Positions 1-4,310 of a DNA stretch of 6,319 nt are shown here, in pieces. How positions within the stretch are numbered: position 1 is the stretch's first letter; every line of letters starts with the position of its first letter. Source of the DNA: an uncultured Ruminococcus sp. GTDB taxonomy: Bacteria; Bacillota_A; Clostridia; Oscillospirales; Ruminococcaceae. The DNA is taken from positions 1-6,319 of the forward strand of contig CAMYYQ010000075.1 in the NCBI GenBank assembly GCA_947303535.1. Reading direction: 5' to 3'. Under the pieces are notes generated by a model. That model was given only the letters and a program-made list of their open reading frames with translations. It was not told the origin of the DNA and did not search any database. The position numbers and the translations under genes were made by a program.

Positions 1-425
1 ACAATCTCATGCCTTATGTATCACAGGTGGCAGTAGGTAGAAGAGAGTGTCTGACCATATTCGGCAATGATTACCCCACACCTGACGGCACCTGCACCCG
101 TGACTATATCCATGTGGTAGACCTTGCAAAGGGTCACGTAAAGGCTATAGACTATATCCTTGCAAACAAGTGCATGGAGATATTCAACCTCGGTACAGGT
201 ACTCCTTACAGCGTTACCGAGATAGTTGACACCTTTGAAAGAGTAAACGATATCAAGGTAAATCACGTATACGGTCCGAGAAGAGCAGGCGATCTTGCAG
301 AGTGCTATGCAAATGCAGACAAGGCACTGAAAATTCTCGGCTGGAAAACAGAAAAGACTCTTGAGGATATGTGCCGCGATTCATGGAACTGGCAGAAAAA
401 CAATCCTAACGGATATAATAAATGA
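1..425 (+). CDS. galE: UDP-glucose 4-epimerase, C-terminal part (5' truncated by window)
   Basis: This is the last 140 or so codons of an NAD-dependent UDP-glucose 4-epimerase, the Leloir-pathway enzyme that interconverts UDP-glucose and UDP-galactose in the cytoplasm and supplies galactose for surface glycans. The frame is already open at the window edge (first full codon at 3), and the translation begins NLMPYVSQVAVGRR, which in GalE lies near the UDP-sugar site. Next come IFGNDYPTPDGT and RDYIHVVDLAKGH, the most characteristic C-terminal GalE blocks, then NLGTGTPYSV and GPRRAGDL, a uridine-nucleotide-binding segment. The family is about 330-340 residues, so roughly 200 N-terminal residues are missing, including the GxxGxxG NAD motif and the catalytic YxxxK. 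The ATG at 9 is an internal Met, not a start. The gene ends at TGA 423-425, directly before a terminator, so it is the last gene of its unit. The family assignment is firm; specificity for UDP-GlcNAc as well cannot be judged here. Confidence 0.95.
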   Translation, partial: NLMPYVSQVAVGRRECLTIFGNDYPTPDGTCTRDYIHVVDLAKGHVKAIDYILANKCMEIFNLGTGTPYSVTEIVDTFERVNDIKVNHVYGPRRAGDLAECYANADKALKILGWKTEKTLEDMCRDSWNWQKNNPNGYNK

Positions 426-426
426 C

Positions 427-460
427 AAAAATTCGGGCTTTTGCCCGAATTTTTTGTTTT
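427..460 (+). terminator. Intrinsic terminator of galE
   Basis: A perfect stem with arms AAAAATTCGGGC and GCCCGAATTTTT closes a TTTT loop (439-442) and runs into a T-rich tract ending at 460. It starts two bases after the galE stop codon. This is a textbook Rho-independent terminator and separates galE from the VanZ gene. Confidence 0.93.
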
Positions 461-462
461 GC

Positions 463-491
463 TTGCATATTTCAGAAATATGTGGTATACT
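463..491 (+). promoter_or_regulatory. Sigma-A promoter of the VanZ-family gene
   Basis: The -35 is TTGCAT (463-468) and the -10 is TATACT (486-491), with a 17-base spacer. TGG immediately before the -10 (483-485) makes it an extended -10 promoter. Transcription should begin near 498 and give a leader of about 37 bases before the ATG at 535. Confidence 0.8.
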
Positions 492-534
492 ATTATTATA
501 TAGGGTATAAAAATTACGGAAGGGCTGAGGATAG

Positions 535-1008
535 ATGTCTAAAATACTTGATAAACTAAAAAAGCTCAGCTATTCTGAGCTTATGATAAAGTTACTGTGT
601 GCATTTACAATGCTCATTTATCTGTACTGCGTTATGAATGTAACGCTTATTGACAGGATACCCGGAGTGCGCCGTCATGTGCTTAGACCGTTATGGGAAG
701 TCAGCTCTATGCTGAAAAGCGGTGATTATATCTACTGGACGGGGCAGATAGGCGGAAATCTTATTATGTTCCTTCCGCTTGGATTTATGCTGCCTATTTT
801 GTCCGACAGATTCAGGAGCATCAGGGCAACTGCCATATCAGGTCTTGCATTATCGGTATTTATTGAATTTGTGCAGTATTACACGGGCAGGGGTTTGTTT
901 GAGTCTGATGATATACTTCATAATACCATAGGTGCCTGCGCAGGCTGTGCCATTTATATTATTGTTTCCAACAGGCTCGGGTATGCAGCTTCGGAAACAG
1001 ACAGCTGA
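535..1008 (+). CDS. VanZ-family membrane protein
   Basis: This is a 157-residue integral membrane protein of the VanZ family, named after the teicoplanin-resistance accessory protein of Tn1546. The biochemical role of most members is unknown. Hydrophobic segments lie at about residues 17-38, 71-90, 97-116 and 127-145. Family signatures are visible in order: GGNLIMFLPLGFMLP (72-87), IEFVQYYTGRG (110-120) and the SDDILHNTIGACAG block (124-137). The length is normal for stand-alone members. ATG 535 was chosen because purine-rich GGAAGGG and GAGG stretches (518-530) precede it and a good promoter lies upstream. A terminator follows the stop codon, so the gene appears monocistronic. No vanA-type resistance genes are nearby, so glycopeptide resistance should not be inferred. 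Neighbouring galE and Wzy_C genes fit a cell-envelope setting only loosely. The family call is confident and the function is unknown. Confidence 0.9.
   Translation: MSKILDKLKKLSYSELMIKLLCAFTMLIYLYCVMNVTLIDRIPGVRRHVLRPLWEVSSMLKSGDYIYWTGQIGGNLIMFLPLGFMLPILSDRFRSIRATAISGLALSVFIEFVQYYTGRGLFESDDILHNTIGACAGCAIYIIVSNRLGYAASETDS
562..582 (+). repeat. Perfect 8-bp dyad within the VanZ gene start
   Basis: AAGCTCAG (562-569) and CTGAGCTT (575-582) form a perfect inverted repeat around a 5-base centre, at codons 10-16 of the VanZ-family gene and about 65 bases after the predicted transcription start. It could be an RNA hairpin or an operator. The 11-mer CTATTCTGAGC (570-580) recurs exactly at 1090-1100, within the promoter region of the next gene. 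Confidence 0.5.
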
Positions 1009-1020
1009 ATTAATACGTAT

Positions 1021-1043
1021 AACGCCGCTTGAACGGCGTTTTT
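1021..1043 (+). terminator. Intrinsic terminator of the VanZ-family gene
   Basis: AACGCCG (1021-1027) pairs with CGGCGTT (1034-1040) around a 6-base loop and continues into a short T run (1039-1043). It lies 12 bases after the VanZ stop codon. The stem is short but GC-rich, so it is a credible Rho-independent terminator. Confidence 0.85.
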
Positions 1044-1062
1044 ACGTTTATGGAATGTTTCG

Positions 1063-1100
1063 GCTCAGAAATATCAATAAATATATTGACTATTCTGAGC
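1063..1100. repeat. Inverted repeat flanking the -35 of promoter P1
   Basis: GCTCAGAA (1063-1070) and TTCTGAGC (1093-1100) are exact reverse complements separated by 22 bases. The distal arm lies in the spacer of promoter P1 and the pair straddles its -35 box. Half-site starts are 30 bases apart, close to three helical turns, so a dimeric or looping repressor site is possible. This is inference; no regulator gene is in view. Confidence 0.4.
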
Positions 1101-1114
1101 ATATAATGTATAAT
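1086..1114 (+). promoter_or_regulatory. Upstream promoter P1 of the Wzy_C gene
   Basis: TTGACT (1086-1091) and TATAAT (1109-1114) are spaced by exactly 17 bases, one mismatch from the sigma-A consensus. A second TATAAT at 1102-1107 is wrongly spaced (10 bases). A transcript would start near 1121 and carry a leader of about 110 bases that reads through promoter P2. No credible small ORF or strong hairpin was seen in that leader. Confidence 0.75.
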
Positions 1115-1176
1115 GAAAAAGCCGGTCGGACAGATCAGGACTTTGAATTTATAGCCGTATAAAGACGCTGTGCTGC

Positions 1177-1205
1177 TTGACAGTATTTGTCTGATGATAT
1201 ATAAT
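1177..1205 (+). promoter_or_regulatory. Downstream promoter P2 of the Wzy_C gene (perfect consensus)
   Basis: TTGACA (1177-1182), a 17-base spacer and TATAAT (1200-1205) match the sigma-A consensus at all twelve positions. Transcription should start near 1212, only about 22 bases before the ATG at 1234. The ATG at 1204 lies inside the -10 box and so cannot be used on this transcript. Confidence 0.87.
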
Positions 1206-1221
1206 GTATTTATTACGGTTC

Positions 1222-1228
1222 AGGAGGG
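1222..1228 (+). promoter_or_regulatory. Ribosome-binding site deciding the Wzy_C start
   Basis: AGGAGGG lies five bases before ATG 1234-1236, an optimal Shine-Dalgarno arrangement. The longer in-frame ATG at 1204 has no such site. Together with promoter P2 this fixes the start at 1234. Confidence 0.9.
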
Positions 1229-1233
1229 AAAAT

Positions 1234-2625
1234 ATGCAGGAAATTAAAAAACGACTATCAGGATTTCTGGAAATGATAACTACGGAGAGGTTTTTCTTTT
1301 ATTACATAATTACTGTTATGATCTCTCTGCCTGTTTTTGAAATATTTGATGAAAGACATTCACAGCCGTTTGCAAGTCAGCCTATTATAGTTGAGATAGC
1401 AGGATTTATAGGAATATTTGCGATAATCGTGCATTTTCTGAGACATCAGAAAATAAAGTATTATCTTTCTGATCTGCTGTATCTGCTCCTGTTCGTATTT
1501 GCACTTTTGTCGGCGGTGTTTACGATGAACAAGCAGGCAACATGGCACGGATTTAATTACGATGAATGGATGTTCAATTTCGTAGCTTATTTCAGCCTTA
1601 TGTTCGCAGGAACTATGATAAATGACAAGCAGATGAGAAAAAGCATACTGAATGTTTTCATACTTGTTACGGTCATACAGTCTGTGGTGGCAGCTCTTCA
1701 GACCTGCGGAATATACATGATCGAGTGTTATTATGATACCGATCTTATCCTGGAGCTTAAAAGAAGCTACGGACTTACACAACATTCAAACTGGTATGCA
1801 GGTCTCAGCGTTCTGATGTTTGCCTGCACCTCGGGTATTTACCTGTTTACACAGAGCAAGCTCATAAGAAATATAACATTTGCGATATCAATGCTTTGCT
1901 TCTATACACTTTTATCGACAGAGGCAAGACTTGCATGGGTAGGCGTTACAGCATATCTTCTCTTTCTGGCAGTTTCGCTGATCGTAATGAAAGCCAAGGG
2001 ACTGGAAAAGGATAAGCTCAAAAGTATATTAAAGCGTCTGTGCCTGCTTATTGTATGCATGATAGCCGTAATAGCCTTTGTCATAATAGTATGCGGCAAG
2101 ATAACAGGCAAGCTTGAACTTACAAAGTCAGAGATATCAACTGCAACAGGTGAGAGCAAAAACATTGATCAGCTTGGAACTCTCAGAGCATATATATGGA
2201 AATACGGTTTAAAAATGGTGCCTGACCACTGGGCTTTCGGAATCGGACTTGACAACTACAGAGACGCTTTCTTCAAGAGCCCTGATTATCATCCGGGAAT
2301 GTATACGCAGGGAAAGGGACATAACGAGTATATCCACTACCTCGTAACACAGGGCGTATTCCAGCTCATTACATATCTTACTCTTCTTGTGTATACTATT
2401 ATTACAGGTGTAAGAAACGTTATACATAATGATGACAAAGAGGAAAGATTCATAAACTGGATACTTCTCGGTATGGTCTTTGGATATATAGCACAGGCTT
2501 GCTTCAACAGCAGTATCGTTAATGTAGTACCTTATTTCTGGATAACCGTTGGTATGTGTCTTGCAAAGAAAAACCAGCATTATTTCGGATATGCAAAAGA
2601 ACATAAAAAGAATAAAAAGGCTTAA
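1234..2625 (+). CDS. O-antigen ligase/polymerase-like membrane protein (Wzy_C family)
   Basis: This is a 463-residue polytopic membrane protein of the O-antigen ligase/Wzy_C superfamily. Members join lipid-linked glycan units on the outer face of the membrane, either polymerising repeat units or transferring glycan to an acceptor. About twelve hydrophobic segments can be read, roughly at 20-38, 50-69, 80-97, 112-128, 137-160, 186-205, 210-227, 232-252, 268-288, 367-390, 407-425 and 430-445. The large loop at about 289-366 carries the family hallmarks: TLRAYIWKYGLKMVPDHW (R318 being the expected conserved Arg), FGIGLDNYRD, and GHNEYIHYLVTQG with the conserved His363. The GLTQHSNWYAG segment (180-190) matches the family's mid-protein motif. 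The start is at 1234, not at the longer ATG 1204. The gene is monocistronic, behind two promoters and ahead of a terminator. In a Gram-positive the glycan is probably capsule, exopolysaccharide or a wall polymer; no glycosyltransferases are adjacent, so the substrate is unknown. Confidence 0.87.
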   Translation: MQEIKKRLSGFLEMITTERFFFYYIITVMISLPVFEIFDERHSQPFASQPIIVEIAGFIGIFAIIVHFLRHQKIKYYLSDLLYLLLFVFALLSAVFTMNKQATWHGFNYDEWMFNFVAYFSLMFAGTMINDKQMRKSILNVFILVTVIQSVVAALQTCGIYMIECYYDTDLILELKRSYGLTQHSNWYAGLSVLMFACTSGIYLFTQSKLIRNITFAISMLCFYTLLSTEARLAWVGVTAYLLFLAVSLIVMKAKGLEKDKLKSILKRLCLLIVCMIAVIAFVIIVCGKITGKLELTKSEISTATGESKNIDQLGTLRAYIWKYGLKMVPDHWAFGIGLDNYRDAFFKSPDYHPGMYTQGKGHNEYIHYLVTQGVFQLITYLTLLVYTIITGVRNVIHNDDKEERFINWILLGMVFGYIAQACFNSSIVNVVPYFWITVGMCLAKKNQHYFGYAKEHKKNKKA

Positions 2626-2628
2626 AAA

Positions 2629-2674
2629 TATAAAGGCCGCTCTCTTTTGTACAGGGGAGCGGTCTTTATAATTA
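2629..2674 (+). terminator. Terminator hairpin of the Wzy_C gene, possibly bidirectional
   Basis: A long stem with its core in GGCCGCTCTC (2635-2644) and GGGGAGCGGTC (2654-2664), containing a few G-U pairs, begins three bases after the stop codon. Flanking TATAAA/TTTATA lengthens it to about 16 pairs. The downstream tail is TTTATAATTA, not a pure T run, so efficiency on the plus strand is uncertain. Read on the minus strand it is followed by a T-rich tract, so it may also block antisense transcription. Confidence 0.75.
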
Positions 2675-2741
2675 AGGAGTGTGGTTTCTTATCAGATGAC
2701 ATATAAATTATAGCTTATGAACAGGAAGATATCAAGGTGAT

Positions 2742-2771
2742 AAATGTCACTTTTTTAGTGACAAATGTAAC
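2742..2771. promoter_or_regulatory. Candidate operator: dyad plus direct repeat upstream of the exonuclease promoter
   Basis: TGTCACT (2745-2751) and AGTGACA (2757-2763) form a perfect 7-bp inverted repeat around TTTTT. In addition AAATGTCAC (2742-2750) is repeated as AAATGTAAC (2763-2771) exactly 21 bases later, two helical turns. GACAAATGTA (2760-2769) fits the KACANNTGTA form known for CopY-type sites of the BlaI/MecI/CopY repressor family. The cluster ends 7 bases before the -35 box. Binding by any particular regulator is speculation, because no regulator gene is present in the window. Confidence 0.45.
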
Positions 2772-2778
2772 TGCTGAT

Positions 2779-2807
2779 TTGACATTTTCGGAAATCTATA
2801 ATATAAT
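2779..2807 (+). promoter_or_regulatory. Promoter of the exonuclease/YjbR-EVE operon (perfect consensus)
   Basis: TTGACA (2779-2784), 17 bases and TATAAT (2802-2807) match the sigma-A consensus completely. Transcription should begin near 2814. It lies inside the longest open frame, which opens at GTG 2737, so that start and the ATG at 2806 are excluded. Confidence 0.85.
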
Positions 2808-2827
2808 GTATACTGATATTGTATGTG

Positions 2828-2834
2828 AAAGGAG
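2828..2834 (+). promoter_or_regulatory. Ribosome-binding site pointing to a TTG start
   Basis: AAAGGAG ends seven bases before TTG 2842-2844, which is ideal spacing. The other in-frame TTG, at 2836, is only one base away and too close. No ATG or GTG is suitably placed in the frame downstream of the promoter. Confidence 0.75.
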
Positions 2835-2841
2835 CTTGGGC

Positions 2842-3408
2842 TTGGGCAGTATAAAACGCAGAAAAGGCAAGAGCCGTATAGAATTTCCCGAGGATTACTG
2901 TGTAGTCGATATAGAGACTACGGGACTTGACCCTGAGACCTGCGAGATAATCGAAATAGCGGCAGTCCGCTACAGGAACGGTATAAAAGAAGCTGTTTTC
3001 AGCACATTTGTAAAGCCTGAGCGGCATATCCCCGAGTTTATAACAGGTATGACGGGAATAGATGATACTATGGTGGAAAATGCTCCTGACATAAAAACTG
3101 CTATACTTGACTTTTATAACTTTGCAGGCAATGATATGCTCATGGGATATAACGTTAATTTCGATATCAACTTCCTCTATGACAATCTGCTTAGATGTCA
3201 CGGCATATACTTGCAGAATGATTTTGTTGATGTACTGAGGTTTTCGAGAAAAGTCCTGACGCTTCTGCCCGACCGCAGACAGACCACTGTTGCGGCGCAT
3301 TACGGTATAGAAATAGCAGGTGCTCACAGAGCTGCAAGAGACTGTGAGATATGCAATGCTTGTTACATATGCCTGCGTGACGAGATGCGCAGACAGGAGG
3401 CAATGTAA
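2842..3408 (+). CDS. DEDDh-family 3'-5' exonuclease (DnaQ/PolC epsilon-like)
   Basis: This is a 188-residue stand-alone exonuclease of the DnaQ-like DEDDh superfamily, which removes nucleotides from 3' ends of DNA or RNA using two metal ions. All three Exo motifs are intact when numbered from the TTG start: Exo I VVDIETTGLDP with D23 and E25, Exo II GYNVNFDINFL with D108, and Exo III HRAARDCE with H162 and D167. The His marks it as DEDDh, not DEDDy. The IPEFITGMTGI segment (about 63-73) is typical of epsilon-like and PolC-exonuclease-like proteins. No polymerase, BRCT or helicase domain is attached. The start is TTG 2842, set by the promoter and the ribosome-binding site; the open frame from 2737 is too long because it includes the promoter. 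The stop overlaps the next ATG by one base (TAATG), implying translational coupling with the YjbR-EVE gene. Substrate, DNA or RNA, cannot be told from the sequence. Members of this kind are often annotated as the DNA polymerase III epsilon subunit by default. Confidence 0.88.
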   Translation: MGSIKRRKGKSRIEFPEDYCVVDIETTGLDPETCEIIEIAAVRYRNGIKEAVFSTFVKPERHIPEFITGMTGIDDTMVENAPDIKTAILDFYNFAGNDMLMGYNVNFDINFLYDNLLRCHGIYLQNDFVDVLRFSRKVLTLLPDRRQTTVAAHYGIEIAGAHRAARDCEICNACYICLRDEMRRQEAM

Positions 3409-4181
3409 TGGCAGTAAAGAAGATGAAGGACAAGCTCATTGAGTATGCAAATGAGCGTTACGGTACAAAGCCTGAATACCTGTGGGCAAAGGCACCCGAT
3501 TGCGCAGTATTTCGCTGTGAGACAAATGATAAGTGGTATGGCATAATAATGTGCGTTGACGGCAGCAGGCTGGGACTTACAAAGGGCATCAGCTATGATA
3601 TCGTTAACGTGAAGTGCAGTCCCCTTATGACAGGCTCTCTCCTTGCCATGAAAGGCATACACCCTGCATACCATATGCAGAAGGAGAGCTGGGTAACAGT
3701 GCTTCTTGACGGAAGTGTTGATGAGGAGCAGGTGTTCTCCCTGCTGGATATGAGCTATGAGCTTATAAAGCAGAGCGGCGGCAGCAAGAGCCTCAGGACA
3801 GATACTAAGGAGTGGCTCATACCTGCATCGCCTGCTATGTACGACGTGGAGCAGGACTTTCAGCGCGACGGTATGATACTCTGGAAGCAGACTGCAAATA
3901 TCATTGTTGGCGATATGATCTATATGTATATGGCTGCGCCCGTGTCTGCCATAATGTATAAATGCGAGGCAGTTGAGGTGGATATACCGTATAAGTACGA
4001 TAATGGTGATTATCACATCAGAAAGGCTATGAAGCTGAAACTGCTGTGCCGGTTTAAAAATGAGGATATGCCCTTAGCGGCTATGAAGGAGCTTGGAGCA
4101 AAAGCTGTGCGCGGTCCGAGAGGAGTACCTCCTGCACTCAGCCGCGAGCTTAAAGAGCTGTGTAAAAGAGTCGGCAAATGA
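3408..4181 (+). CDS. MmcQ/YjbR-family protein fused to a C-terminal EVE-like (PUA-fold) domain
   Basis: This 257-residue protein has two parts. Residues about 6-122 match the MmcQ/YjbR family (CyaY-like fold, annotated as DNA-binding), with LWAKAPDCAVFRC, KGIHPAYHMQKESWVTVLL (82-100) and DGSVDEEQVFSLLDMSYEL as recognisable blocks. Residues about 135-255 resemble an EVE domain: WLIPASPAMYDVE, WKQTANIIVGDMIYMYMA (159-176), CEAVEVDIPY and AVRGPRGVPPALS (233-245). EVE domains share the PUA/YTH/ASCH-like fold and are proposed to read modified bases in DNA or RNA. YjbR alone is about 115-120 residues, so the length supports a fusion. ATG 3408 overlaps the exonuclease stop, and AGGAGG (3395-3400) sits seven bases upstream, so the two proteins are coupled in expression. 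A joint role in sensing and processing modified or damaged nucleic acid is inference. The YjbR assignment is firm; the EVE assignment rests on reading motifs by eye. Confidence 0.83.
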   Translation: MAVKKMKDKLIEYANERYGTKPEYLWAKAPDCAVFRCETNDKWYGIIMCVDGSRLGLTKGISYDIVNVKCSPLMTGSLLAMKGIHPAYHMQKESWVTVLLDGSVDEEQVFSLLDMSYELIKQSGGSKSLRTDTKEWLIPASPAMYDVEQDFQRDGMILWKQTANIIVGDMIYMYMAAPVSAIMYKCEAVEVDIPYKYDNGDYHIRKAMKLKLLCRFKNEDMPLAAMKELGAKAVRGPRGVPPALSRELKELCKRVGK

Positions 4182-4242
4182 TAGCACAAAAACTGTAAAA
4201 CAACGTATTTACGCAGTATAAACCGTGCTATTGATTTATTTT
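4181..4242 (+). terminator. Possible terminator hairpin after the YjbR-EVE gene
   Basis: ATAGCAC (4181-4187) pairs with GTGCTAT (4225-4231). Inside it, ACTGTAAA (4192-4199) pairs with TTTA and CAGT (4208-4217) if a two-base CG bulge is allowed. A T-rich stretch (4231-4242) follows. The fold is looser than the other terminators here, and its distal arm abuts the -35 of the next promoter, so it could instead be a regulatory structure. Confidence 0.4.
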
Positions 4243-4259
4243 CGCAACTATGCTATAAT
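4231..4259 (+). promoter_or_regulatory. Extended -10 promoter of the hydrolase gene
   Basis: TTGATT (4231-4236), a 17-base spacer and TATAAT (4254-4259), with TGC directly before the -10 (4251-4253), form a strong sigma-A promoter. Transcription should start near 4266, giving a T-rich leader of about 45 bases that ends in AGGAGG (4299-4304), six bases before the ATG. Confidence 0.85.
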
Positions 4260-4310
4260 ATTCATTGTAAGTCTTATTTTATTTTTCCGTTTTTTGACAG
4301 GAGGAACTTT

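Noticed and set aside
535..1008. Glycopeptide resistance determinant
   Set aside because: The VanZ family is widespread and mostly of unknown function; no vanH/A/X or regulator genes are present.
932..1162. A 76-codon plus-strand open frame overlapping the VanZ gene end
   Set aside because: It runs out of frame through the VanZ C-terminus, a terminator and a promoter, has no ribosome-binding site, and has no recognisable protein features.
1121..1176. Riboswitch or small RNA between promoters P1 and P2
   Set aside because: Only weak partial pairings could be drawn and no known aptamer motif was recognised.
1204..1233. Longer N-terminus of the Wzy_C protein from ATG 1204
   Set aside because: ATG 1204 lies within the -10 box of promoter P2 and has no ribosome-binding site; ATG 1234 has an ideal AGGAGGG.
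2675..2741. Small gene after the AAGGAG at 2674-2679
   Set aside because: Nearby GTG and ATG codons give only very short frames and no promoter precedes them.
2755..3327. A 190-codon minus-strand open frame opposite the exonuclease gene
   Set aside because: The plus strand encodes all DEDDh motifs here, and the reverse frame shows no domain and crosses the promoter region.
3363..4016. A 217-codon minus-strand open frame opposite the exonuclease 3' end and the YjbR-EVE gene
   Set aside because: It mirrors two well-supported genes, its translation is His/Cys/Ile-rich in the manner of antisense shadows, and no promoter or ribosome-binding site was seen.
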